Made by a program: the position numbers and the translations under genes
The notes under the pieces: generated by a model
Told to the model about the DNA's origin: nothing
The model's input: the letters and a program-made list of their open reading frames with translations, nothing else
Database searches by the model: none
Assembly: GCA_035492455.1 (NCBI GenBank)
Contig: DATJJE010000031.1
Location: 1-64,000 of the forward strand
DNA: 64,000 nucleotides
Reading direction: 5' to 3'
Source of the DNA: Gp6-AA40 sp035492455
Lineage (GTDB): Bacteria; Acidobacteriota; Vicinamibacteria; Vicinamibacterales; UBA2999
Part shown: piece after piece, positions 43,968-51,172 of the stretch
How the letters are laid out: the number at the start of each line of letters is the position of its first letter
Position numbering within the stretch: position 1 is the stretch's first letter

Positions 43968-44120
43968 GGCCGCACATAACGCAACACTCTGACCAGCAGC
44001 AACGGCTGAGACGAAGTGGCGGCACGAGCGTGTGTTAGCGGTGATCGGCGGCGCGGTAACGAGCTGTACCGCGCCGCAGCGTGTCACAAGTTCGGACGGT
44101 GCCTTTCAAAATCGTGGGTC

Positions 44121-44882
44121 TTATCGCCCCGGCGTCATCGCGCAGGCCTTGTACGCGGTCGCACCGTCTGGTCCTGACAGGTAGGCCAGAAGCGCCTTCG
44201 CCGCATCAGGCGATTTTGCATGCGAGGAAATGAAGCCGACGAGCGCGGTCGGCGTCGAAATGTCGCGCGGTAATGCACCGACCACCTCGACGGCCGGATC
44301 GTTGACTTCGCTCGCAAAAGTAATCGCGTAGTCGATGTCGCCCCGCTTGAGCAGATCCAGCAGCGCGACACCCTGGACGCGTTTCACCTTCGGTTGCATC
44401 TGATCGTAGATGCCGAGTTTCTTTTGCGTGTTGTCGAAGCTGACGCCTGCGGCGCCGCCGAGACCACCAGCGCCGTCCGGATACGAGATCGCCTTCGCGG
44501 CCAGCAACATCCGTTTCACCGCATCCGCTGTCGAGATGTCGGGCTTCGCATCTCCCTTCCTGACCACCACGATTATGGAGACGGTTGCGAGCGGCGTTTC
44601 GCTGGAGGCGATCACGTTGCCTGAATCGATTACGTCCTGGTAGGGCGGCTGGACAACGGGAACGTCGAATGGTGCGCCCTGCACCACCTGGCGATGGGTC
44701 GCGCCGCCGGCACCGATAGTCGCTTTGAGGACGTGGCCCGTCTTCTTCTCGAAGCCAGGCTTGATGAGATCGATGGGACATCGCAGCCCGCCGGGGGCGA
44801 TGAGCGTGACTTCATCCGCGCTCGCCGCTTGTGCACCGAACACCACGAGGGCCAGAATCGCCGATGAAATCAGCTGCTTCAT
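44121..44882 (-). CDS. ModA-like periplasmic solute-binding protein
   Basis: A 253-residue exported protein with a signal peptide (ILALVVFGAQAASAD). It has the class II binding-protein layout of molybdate/anion binders: VTLIAPGGLRCPIDLIKPGF, TIGAGGATHRQVVQGAPFDV, SYPDGAGGLGGAAGVSF, and C-terminal SPDAAKALLAYLSGPDGA. No ModB/ModC genes are next to it. The ligand is unknown. It is divergent from the next gene, with overlapping promoter space, at the edge of the transport locus. Confidence 0.78.
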   Translation of the reverse strand: MKQLISSAILALVVFGAQAASADEVTLIAPGGLRCPIDLIKPGFEKKTGHVLKATIGAGGATHRQVVQGAPFDVPVVQPPYQDVIDSGNVIASSETPLATVSIIVVVRKGDAKPDISTADAVKRMLLAAKAISYPDGAGGLGGAAGVSFDNTQKKLGIYDQMQPKVKRVQGVALLDLLKRGDIDYAITFASEVNDPAVEVVGALPRDISTPTALVGFISSHAKSPDAAKALLAYLSGPDGATAYKACAMTPGR

Positions 44883-44888
44883 GGGCAG

Positions 44889-44894
44889 AGTCTA
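44889..44894 (-). promoter_or_regulatory. TAGACT -10 box of the ModA-like gene
   Basis: On the minus strand TAGACT ends 6 nt before ATG 44882 and points to a leaderless transcript. It lies only 7 nt from the opposing box at 44902. Confidence 0.45.
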
Positions 44895-44901
44895 CTTGAT
44901 C

Positions 44902-44907
44902 TACACT
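44902..44907 (+). promoter_or_regulatory. TACACT -10 box of the NMT1-like gene
   Basis: TACACT ends 8 nt before ATG 44916, with no ribosome-binding sequence between. Confidence 0.45.
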
Positions 44908-44915
44908 CACGCGCC

Positions 44916-45869
44916 ATGACTTCTTCAGTTCAGGAACCGACCCAGCGGAAACACAAAGTCGCCATCATGAACGCCGTGCACGACCTGCCGGTGCTCGTCG
45001 CCCGCGATAAAGGATTCTTCAAGGACGAAGGGCTCGACATCGAGTTCGTGACGACGCCCGGCATGGCGCAGGTGACCACATCACACACCGTCAAATTCGA
45101 GTCGGTGTTCGATCGACCGCTCGACTCCGTCTACAACGAAGGCGGTATCGATCAGTACCGGATGTGCGAGTGGGGCATCATGAAGCGCGCGGTCGAGGCG
45201 GAATGCGAAGGGCGCCGCCGCCGCAGGATTGTCGCACTCGGCGCGTCGATGTCGAAGTTCGCCATCGTCACAACGCGCGACTCGGACGTCTATGCGCCCG
45301 AGATGCTGAAGAACAAGCCGATCGCGGTGACGCCGAACAACGGCTCGCATTTCACGACGCTGAAGATGATGGAGGGGTTCCTCGCGCAGGAGCACGTGAA
45401 GACCACGAACGCCGGCAGCATGGTGAAGCGGCTCGAGGCGCTGCGACGGGGCGAGGTGGCGGCTGTCAGCCTCATGGAGCCGTGGATCAGCGTCGCGCAG
45501 AAGCAGGGTCTGCGCATTCTCATCGAGTCGCACTCGACGCGGAGCGAGGCGGCGAGCGACGAGCTGGACGGCGAGACGCTGAAGAAGATGTTCCGTGCGC
45601 AGGCGCGCGCGGTTGAAGTGCTCGAAAAGGATCCGACGCCGTTCATCCACTACTTCGTCGCCGAGACCGGCGGGCTGATCGAGGCAAAAGAGTTTCAGAC
45701 GTGGCGGCTGCTGCACGCGGCGCCGCAGCCTTACACGCGCGAGCGGTTCGAGGACGAATACAACTGGACGGTGAAGTGGAACATGACGGTGCCGGGAGCG
45801 ACCTACGAGAACACGGTCGATAATCGGGCTTGGGAGGCCGACGCTACGGTCGGCCCCTACCGCGCCTGA
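44916..45869 (+). CDS. NMT1/THI5-like substrate-binding protein without signal peptide
   Basis: A 317-residue protein of the periplasmic-binding-protein fold (VAIMNAVHDLPVLVARDKGF, KDEGLDIEFVTTPG, KPIAVTPNNGSHFTTLKMME, RRGEVAAVSLMEPWISVAQK). Unlike typical family members it has no signal peptide: the N-terminus is MTSSVQEPTQRKHK. It may be cytoplasmic, as thiamine-precursor (THI5) enzymes are, or the true export signal is lost. The last residues VGPYRA are encoded by a REP-like hairpin and overlap the convergent gene by 26 bp, so the natural end may have been replaced. Confidence 0.75.
   Translation: MTSSVQEPTQRKHKVAIMNAVHDLPVLVARDKGFFKDEGLDIEFVTTPGMAQVTTSHTVKFESVFDRPLDSVYNEGGIDQYRMCEWGIMKRAVEAECEGRRRRRIVALGASMSKFAIVTTRDSDVYAPEMLKNKPIAVTPNNGSHFTTLKMMEGFLAQEHVKTTNAGSMVKRLEALRRGEVAAVSLMEPWISVAQKQGLRILIESHSTRSEAASDELDGETLKKMFRAQARAVEVLEKDPTPFIHYFVAETGGLIEAKEFQTWRLLHAAPQPYTRERFEDEYNWTVKWNMTVPGATYENTVDNRAWEADATVGPYRA
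45836..45855 (-). repeat. REP-like hairpin (GTAGGGGCCGAC family), copy 4
   Basis: On the minus strand GTAGGGGCCGAC, loop CGTAGC, GTCGGCC. It lies across the overlapping 3' ends of two convergent genes, encodes the last residues of both, and contributes the TAG stop of the minus-strand gene. Confidence 0.65.
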
Positions 45870-46842
45870 CGACGATCTGTTCGAGAAGCGTGCTCCACTT
45901 GTCGGATTCGTCAAGGGAGCGCGCTGGATTGGCCTGCACAATCCTGATTCCCTTGAGCGGCGACGCGACTTTCGTGTTGCTCGGCACGTAGTCCATGCTC
46001 ACGAAGTACTGCTGCCCTTCGCCAAGCAGGTAGTCGTAGAACAGCATCGCGGCGTTCGGATGCGGAGCGTGGCGCGCGACGCCGACGCCGTTCGACCGCG
46101 CGATCGCCGGCTCGAGGACGAACCAGTCGATCGGTGCGCCCTTCTTCTTCGCCTGCTCGGGCATGTAGTTGTAGATGTTCAGCGCGAGCGGGACTTCGCC
46201 GGAGATGACCAGGTTGTTCAGCAGCGTGTGGCCCTGTCGAACAGACAGGCCGTTGGTGGCCACCAGGTCGCGGAAGAATTTCAGGCCGGTCTCGCCGCCA
46301 CCCATCACGTCGACCACGGAGGCGAACCAGTCCTCGTCCTTCCCTTCGATCCCGAGCTTTCCCTTCCAGCGTGGATTGAGCAGGTCTTTGTAGGTCTTCG
46401 GCAGGTCCTCTTTCTTAATGACCTTGGTGTTATACGCCTGCACCCACACCGACAGCAGCGTCGCCGCCCACTGATGGTGCTGAGGGACTGAGCCAGGCTG
46501 CAGATCGTTCTGCACCGCTGATGTGATCGGCATCAACACCTGCTCGCGCGCCAATGCCTCCATCTCGGGCGAGCCGATGTGAATCACGTCGACGTCGTAT
46601 TTCTTGGCCGCGGCTTCCTGCACGGCGCGCTGCAGCACGTTGGACGTGCCCGCTCGCCACACGGTCACCTTGATGCCGTATCTGGTTTCGAAGGGTTTGA
46701 CGAGCGTCGGCCAGTCTTTCTCGGCGATCGTCGTGTAAACGGTGAGCGTGCCTTCCTTCTTCGCCGCTGCGACTCGGTCCTGTGCCGATAACGCGCCGAT
46801 CGCGCCGACGATCAGGGCTGCGACGATCGCGAACTGCTTCAC
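45844..46842 (-). CDS. Extracellular solute-binding protein, iron(III)/AfuA type (copy 1)
   Basis: A 332-residue exported binding protein. Signal peptide (AALIVGAIGALSAQD), then the family core KKEGTLTVYTTIAEKDWPTL, FETRYGIKVTVWRAG, PRWKGKLGIEGKDEDWFA and a long C-terminal lobe. It resembles ferric or other ABC-importer binding proteins that partner with a fused permease such as the one at 52250. Tandem with a diverged paralogue directly upstream (46843), with no spacing. The terminal RGRGRP is encoded by a REP-like hairpin. Tenth and last gene of the operon. Confidence 0.83.
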   Translation of the reverse strand: MKQFAIVAALIVGAIGALSAQDRVAAAKKEGTLTVYTTIAEKDWPTLVKPFETRYGIKVTVWRAGTSNVLQRAVQEAAAKKYDVDVIHIGSPEMEALAREQVLMPITSAVQNDLQPGSVPQHHQWAATLLSVWVQAYNTKVIKKEDLPKTYKDLLNPRWKGKLGIEGKDEDWFASVVDVMGGGETGLKFFRDLVATNGLSVRQGHTLLNNLVISGEVPLALNIYNYMPEQAKKKGAPIDWFVLEPAIARSNGVGVARHAPHPNAAMLFYDYLLGEGQQYFVSMDYVPSNTKVASPLKGIRIVQANPARSLDESDKWSTLLEQIVVRRGRGRP

Positions 46843-47892
46843 CTACGACCCGCGGATGTTGAACAGCTGCCGATACAGGCCCTTCCACTTGTCGTACTCG
46901 TCAATCGCCACCTTCGCGTCGACGAACTTCATCGGCACCTTGTTGAGCGGGGTGTCGATCTTCTTGCTCGTCGGCACGAACTCGAGATTGGCGATGATCT
47001 GCTGCCCTTCCGGACTGAGCTCGAAATCGTAGAACAGCACCGCGGCGTGCGGATGCGGCGCCTTGCGCGCCACCGCCATGCCGTTGGGCCGCGCGATGGC
47101 GTTGCCGATGACGAACCAGTCGATCGGCGCCTTCAATTTCTTCAGCTGCTCGGCCTTGTAGTTGTAGACCGTGAGTGCCAGCGGCACCTCACCCGAAACG
47201 ACCAGCTGTGACAGCAGCGTGTGTCCCTTGCGAACTGACATGCCATTGCTGCGGACGATGTCGGTGAAGACTTTGCGGGCGCGCGCCTCGCCAATATCGC
47301 TGAAAATGCCCGCGAGCCAGTCGGAGTCCTCCTGCTCGATGCCAATCTTTCCCTTGAACTTCGGGTTGGCGAGGTCCTCCCACGTCTTCGGCAGATCCGT
47401 CTTCTTGATCTTGTTGGTGTTGTAGGCCTGCACGAACACGTTCAGCCGTGTCCCCACCCATTCGCCGTGCGGGAGAATTGCCGGAGCGATGAGGTCGGCG
47501 TGATACGGGCTCTTCACCGCCTGCAGGATGTTCTCGCGATGCATGGACTCGAGCTCGGGTCCGTTCGTCTCCATGACGTCGACGTTATTGCGGTTCGCAC
47601 GCGCTTCCTGCACGGACCGCTGCACGATGTCTTCGGAACCGGCACGCCAGGCAACCACCTTCACGCCGTACTTCTTCTCGAACGCGGCGCCGAGCTTGCC
47701 GATGTCGGCCTGCTGCAGCGACGTGTAGATGCTGAGCGTGCCTTCCTTCTTTGCGCCGGCAATCAGCTTCTGCATCCGATCGGCGCCGGTGTAATTCGCG
47801 ACGTCGGCGGCCGTGGCGCCGGGCTTGACCTGCGCCGACGCGACCATCGTCGCCGCGCCGAGCAGGGTGAGAGCGATCAGTATTCTTCTCAT
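46843..47892 (-). CDS. Extracellular solute-binding protein, iron(III)/AfuA type (copy 2)
   Basis: A 349-residue exported binding protein, paralogue of 45844-46842. It shares KKEGTLSIYTSLQQADIGKL, FEKKYGVKVVAWRAGSEDIV, NPKFKGKIGIEQEDSDWLAG, RQ/RKGHTLLSQLVVSGEVPLAL and APIDWFV, with an N-terminal insert (GATAADVANYTGADRMQKLI). Two versions could offer different ligand ranges to one transporter. Its ATG overlaps the bicupin stop by 4 bp. Confidence 0.83.
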   Translation of the reverse strand: MRRILIALTLLGAATMVASAQVKPGATAADVANYTGADRMQKLIAGAKKEGTLSIYTSLQQADIGKLGAAFEKKYGVKVVAWRAGSEDIVQRSVQEARANRNNVDVMETNGPELESMHRENILQAVKSPYHADLIAPAILPHGEWVGTRLNVFVQAYNTNKIKKTDLPKTWEDLANPKFKGKIGIEQEDSDWLAGIFSDIGEARARKVFTDIVRSNGMSVRKGHTLLSQLVVSGEVPLALTVYNYKAEQLKKLKAPIDWFVIGNAIARPNGMAVARKAPHPHAAVLFYDFELSPEGQQIIANLEFVPTSKKIDTPLNKVPMKFVDAKVAIDEYDKWKGLYRQLFNIRGS

Positions 47893-49007
47893 CGTGAGAC
47901 CGTCTGCTGTTCAGCGAGCTCCGCTTCGTACGCCTCCTGCATCCGCGGCTCTATACCGCGACTGGCGAGCGCGTCGGTGAACCACTGCCGGATCCGCGGA
48001 GACTCGTCCGCGTAATCGATCTGGTCGCCGCCAACGCGCCGCGAGATCCAGGCCTTCGGCACCCCCTGCGCATTACGGATGGCGACACCTTCGGCCTTGA
48101 ACGCTAGATAGCGCGCGGGCGTGGTGCCCGTGTTGAAGTGCTGATGGAACCACAGGTTCGGCGGCACGATCATCGAGCCCTCTTTCCACTCGTAGCGCCG
48201 CGGCTCTTCGCCCTCCGGCCACATCAGCGTGTAGCCCTCGCCGCTCATGATGATGACGTGTGCGCCGGGACCGTGCGCGTGCGCCTTCTTGTAGCGGCCC
48301 ACACCGAACTGCGAGATGTGGCTGTTCATGTGGCCCCTCGCCATGCTGAAGCGGATATGCGATCCGCCGGCGCCGCGCTCCTTCGCGGAGATCAGCGGCA
48401 GGTTGATCGCATCGGCCACGAAATTGGTGTCGAGCAGCAACCCCTTCTGCTCGCCCTTGTTCGCGAAATAGTCCGGCTCGCCGTTGAAGCGATCGTTGAA
48501 GTCGCAGGAGGTGTTGAACACGAAGTTCAGATCGCCAAAGGCGTTGATGATGACAGGCGCGTTGGTGACCGCGACATAACGCGCCGGCTGCACGCCGGAT
48601 CCGTTGAAGTGCTGATGCCAGGCGTTGAGCGGAATCGCGAAGATTGCGCCCGCTTTCCACTCGAAGGTCGTGCGCTTGCCGGCATCGTTCCACACCGACG
48701 TCGAGCCGCGGCCGTCGAGGACGTAGATCATCTCCTCATAGAGCTGCCGCTGCGGCGCCAGCTCCTTGCCCGGCGGAATCTCGCACACGTAACAATCGTT
48801 CGAGGTGCGCGACGCGTCGTGATTGAGGAACACGCCGCGGCCTCCGCGCCGTGCCCACGGCTTCAGTTCGACGGTGTGCAGGTCCGGAACGTAGAAGGAG
48901 CTGATGATGTCCAGCCCCTCCGACTTCACCCACCGCGTGTACGGCGTCTCCTTTTCGGTGGCGAACTTCTGAGCGAGATCCTCCGAGACGAGGGCGTCCT
49001 TGGCCAT
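47889..49007 (-). CDS. Bicupin protein with HQHFN signature
   Basis: A 372-residue cytoplasmic protein with two cupin barrels: the first around 85-160 (YEEMIYVLDGRGST ... NAWHQHFNGSG), the second around 225-320 (HAHGPGAHVIIMSGEGYT ... LWFHQHFNTGTTPARYLAFK). Cupin enzymes bind iron or another metal through His and Glu; gentisate and related ring-cleavage dioxygenases have this two-barrel form, but the substrate cannot be deduced. HQHFN also occurs in the two neighbouring cupins. A REP-like hairpin (49015-49036) stands directly before its start, with no ribosome site. Confidence 0.8.
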   Translation of the reverse strand: MAKDALVSEDLAQKFATEKETPYTRWVKSEGLDIISSFYVPDLHTVELKPWARRGGRGVFLNHDASRTSNDCYVCEIPPGKELAPQRQLYEEMIYVLDGRGSTSVWNDAGKRTTFEWKAGAIFAIPLNAWHQHFNGSGVQPARYVAVTNAPVIINAFGDLNFVFNTSCDFNDRFNGEPDYFANKGEQKGLLLDTNFVADAINLPLISAKERGAGGSHIRFSMARGHMNSHISQFGVGRYKKAHAHGPGAHVIIMSGEGYTLMWPEGEEPRRYEWKEGSMIVPPNLWFHQHFNTGTTPARYLAFKAEGVAIRNAQGVPKAWISRRVGGDQIDYADESPRIRQWFTDALASRGIEPRMQEAYEAELAEQQTVSR

Positions 49008-49014
49008 ATGTTCT

Positions 49015-49036
49015 GGGCCGGCTCAGTCGGCCCCTA
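49015..49036 (-). repeat. REP-like hairpin (GTAGGGGCCGAC family), copy 5
   Basis: On the minus strand GTAGGGGCCGAC, loop TGAG, CCGGCCC. It sits in the 26-bp gap between two cupin genes within the operon. The TAG in its head is the stop codon of the upstream cupin, and it replaces the ribosome site of the bicupin gene. Confidence 0.65.
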
Positions 49037-49648
49037 CCGAATCGCGGGTACCCGCCCGCGCAGATAGGCCTCGACGATGTCGGCGTTGAGCTCCACCGAT
49101 GAATCGTATTCAGGCGCATTCTCGATCTGCTCGAGATCGTTCAGGCCGCACGCCTTGAAGATGCGATTGATGATCGAAATCACGCGCACCGGCTTGTCCG
49201 GGCTGGCGTTGAAGTGCTGATGAATGGTGTTTGGCGGAACGTAGATGACGTCGCCCGCTTCCCAGTCGAACCGCTTGACCTCGTCCTGCGGCTTCCAGTG
49301 ATACGTATCGGTGATCTCGACATCGCAGTCCTGATGCAGGTCGTAACCCTGACCTTCGAGGACGTAAAGACATTCCTCGGCGAGATGGCGGTGCTTACCT
49401 GAACGGCTGCCGGGCGGAATGATCTGCATGTAGGCGTCCACCGTCTCCATGCGTGTGTTCATTGCCGCGTTGACGAGGTGCTTCAGCAATCCCTGACGCG
49501 CCATCTCCCACGGCATGTCCTCGGGGTGCACGATCTTCTTGCGCTTCGCATTCCGCGCCGGCGCTTCCGTCGCATCGTCGAGCAGCCCCTGATAGAGCTT
49601 CTGATTCAGCGTGCCTTTGTTCCAGGCCTTCGACTCGCTCCACGCCAT
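49034..49648 (-). CDS. Cupin domain protein (HQHFN type), copy 1
   Basis: A 204-residue single-cupin protein. N-terminal helices (to about 85) lead into the barrel: PPGSRSGKHRHLAEECLYVL (first metal motif with His and Glu), GYDLHQDCDVEI, WEAGDVIYVPPNTIHQHFNA (second motif). Probably a metal-binding dioxygenase- or isomerase-like enzyme in the same pathway as its neighbours. Last residues RGRVPAIR and stop come from a REP-like hairpin. Three bases separate it from the next cupin. Confidence 0.8.
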   Translation of the reverse strand: MAWSESKAWNKGTLNQKLYQGLLDDATEAPARNAKRKKIVHPEDMPWEMARQGLLKHLVNAAMNTRMETVDAYMQIIPPGSRSGKHRHLAEECLYVLEGQGYDLHQDCDVEITDTYHWKPQDEVKRFDWEAGDVIYVPPNTIHQHFNASPDKPVRVISIINRIFKACGLNDLEQIENAPEYDSSVELNADIVEAYLRGRVPAIR

Positions 49649-49650
49649 GG

Positions 49651-50256
49651 TTATTTCTCCTCGCCGTGGTTGAAGTTTTCCTCGAATTCGCGCGCCTGGA
49701 AGCCTTCGGCGCCGGGCGCCGGCTGCGTCGGCCGCGGCTCGACCATCTTCTGGAACAGCATGTTCATGAACATGAACATCGGCTTCGTTTTCATCACCAG
49801 CGCACGCGCCGGCTTGGTCGGGCTCGCATTGAAGTGTTGATGCACGCAGTTGTTGTGCACGATGGCGACGTCGCCCGCCTTCCAGTCGTAGCGGATGCCG
49901 TCGTGAATCTCGTAGCCCTCGCCGTCGAGGATGTAGAACGCCGCTTCGTTCACGTGGCCGTGCTTCTGCGAGTGGCCGCCCGGGGCGTACTCCTCGAGGT
50001 GGATGTGAAACATCTGCGTGATGCCGTCCTTCGGCTCGATGTAATGACGGCTGTACGTCTGCGGGCCGTCGTTGAAGCGGATGAGACGGCCTTTGCGAAC
50101 TCGAGGCATGGCGCGCAGCCGCGCCAGCTCGTCTTTCAGGTTGTACGGACCCGCTATCGCGCGAACGAAGATGCGATCCTTCTTGCTGTGATAGTGCGAC
50201 TCGCTGACGACGACTTCGTCGACGACCGCCGCGCCTTTCACTTCCTTGGCAGCCAT
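49651..50256 (-). CDS. Cupin domain protein (HQHFN type), copy 2
   Basis: A 201-residue single-cupin protein related to the previous gene: GGHSQKHGHVNEAAFYILDG (first motif), YDWKAGDVAIVHNNCVHQHF (second motif), then a Met-rich stretch (KPMFMFMNMLFQKM). ATG 50256 has GGAG 6 nt upstream and is preferred over ATG 50268. A REP-like hairpin precedes it. The repeated HQHFN motif across all four cupin barrels of the operon suggests duplication from one ancestor. Confidence 0.8.
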   Translation of the reverse strand: MAAKEVKGAAVVDEVVVSESHYHSKKDRIFVRAIAGPYNLKDELARLRAMPRVRKGRLIRFNDGPQTYSRHYIEPKDGITQMFHIHLEEYAPGGHSQKHGHVNEAAFYILDGEGYEIHDGIRYDWKAGDVAIVHNNCVHQHFNASPTKPARALVMKTKPMFMFMNMLFQKMVEPRPTQPAPGAEGFQAREFEENFNHGEEK

Positions 50257-50270
50257 TGGATTCTCCATTT

Positions 50271-50292
50271 GGCGGGTCTAACCAGACCCGCC
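50271..50292. repeat. REP-like hairpin (GGCGGGTC family), copy 6
   Basis: GGCGGGTC (50271-50278), loop TAACCA, GACCCGCC (50285-50292). It lies in the gap between the dehydrogenase and cupin genes within the operon. Confidence 0.65.
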
Positions 50293-50305
50293 CTCCAGGT
50301 ATCGA

Positions 50306-51172
50306 TTACACGCCGTATTTATCGAGCTCGAACTTGTCCGGTTTCAACCGCCGGCACAGCTCGCGATTCAGATCCGACTGCGGCAGCGACATCCCGGTGT
50401 GGCGCGCCATGGCCTGGATGATTTCCAGGTCGTCGTCGGCCCACGCCATCGTGCTGGTGCCCCAGTGGCGCAGCACCCCGTTTTCGGCGCCCGTTTTCAG
50501 CAGCGCGTCCCGCAGCACGTCGACGTCGACGCCGAACCGACGGGCCAGTGCCAAAGCTTCATGATTGGCAATAAGGCACGCCCACATCAAGAGGTTATTG
50601 GCGGCCTTGGCAGCCTGAGCGGTTCCGACCGCGCCAGTGTAGACGATGTCCGTCGAATAGGCGGAGATCACCGGTTTCAGGCGGTCGATCGCGTCGGCAT
50701 CGCCGCCGACGAACGACAGCATCGTGCCCGCGTCCGCGGCGCGGCCGCCCCTGCACATGGTGGCGTCCACGACCTGCACGCCTGCCGCTGCGCCGTTCGC
50801 CGCGAGCTCCTGCACCGTGCGCGGCTCGACGGTCGAGAGGACCGCGAGGATGGTACCGGGGCGCACCTTTTCGATCAGGCCATCGGCGACCAGAGCGCGG
50901 AGGTCGCGGTCGTAGCCGACAGCGATGAGAATAGCCTCGGCGTCGCGTGCGATGTCCGACAGCTCGGCCCATCTCGCCCCGCGCGCTTCGACGTCCGGGC
51001 GCTTCGCCGCGTCGGCGTCACAGGCGAGCACGGTGAAGCCTTTCTTCGCGATGTGGCCAACCAGCGCCAGGCCAATCCGTCCCGTGCCGATGACACCGAT
51101 CGTCGCCGGGTCCGCGTCGCCCGGTTCATGTTTCTCCGCAGAACCCGGCCTACTGGGTGGAGAAGACAACAC
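50306..51172 (-). CDS. NAD(P)-dependent dehydrogenase, 3-hydroxyisobutyrate dehydrogenase family
   Basis: A 288-residue oxidoreductase. The Rossmann loop is IGVIGTGRIGLALVGHIAKKG, then ILAVLSTVEPRTVQEL, the substrate motif DATMCRGGRAADAGTMLSFV and the catalytic lysine region GTAQAAKAANNLLMW, all typical of beta-hydroxyacid dehydrogenases. It oxidises a beta-hydroxy acid or the reverse. No ATG begins the frame; GTG 51172 has GGAG upstream and overlaps the ATPase gene by 23 bp. Confidence 0.85.
   Translation of the reverse strand: MLSSPPSRPGSAEKHEPGDADPATIGVIGTGRIGLALVGHIAKKGFTVLACDADAAKRPDVEARGARWAELSDIARDAEAILIAVGYDRDLRALVADGLIEKVRPGTILAVLSTVEPRTVQELAANGAAAGVQVVDATMCRGGRAADAGTMLSFVGGDADAIDRLKPVISAYSTDIVYTGAVGTAQAAKAANNLLMWACLIANHEALALARRFGVDVDVLRDALLKTGAENGVLRHWGTSTMAWADDDLEIIQAMARHTGMSLPQSDLNRELCRRLKPDKFELDKYGV

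Noticed and set aside
44121..44882. Assignment of the ModA-like gene as modA
   Set aside because: No modB/modC nearby and the ligand residues cannot be verified, so the symbol was withheld.
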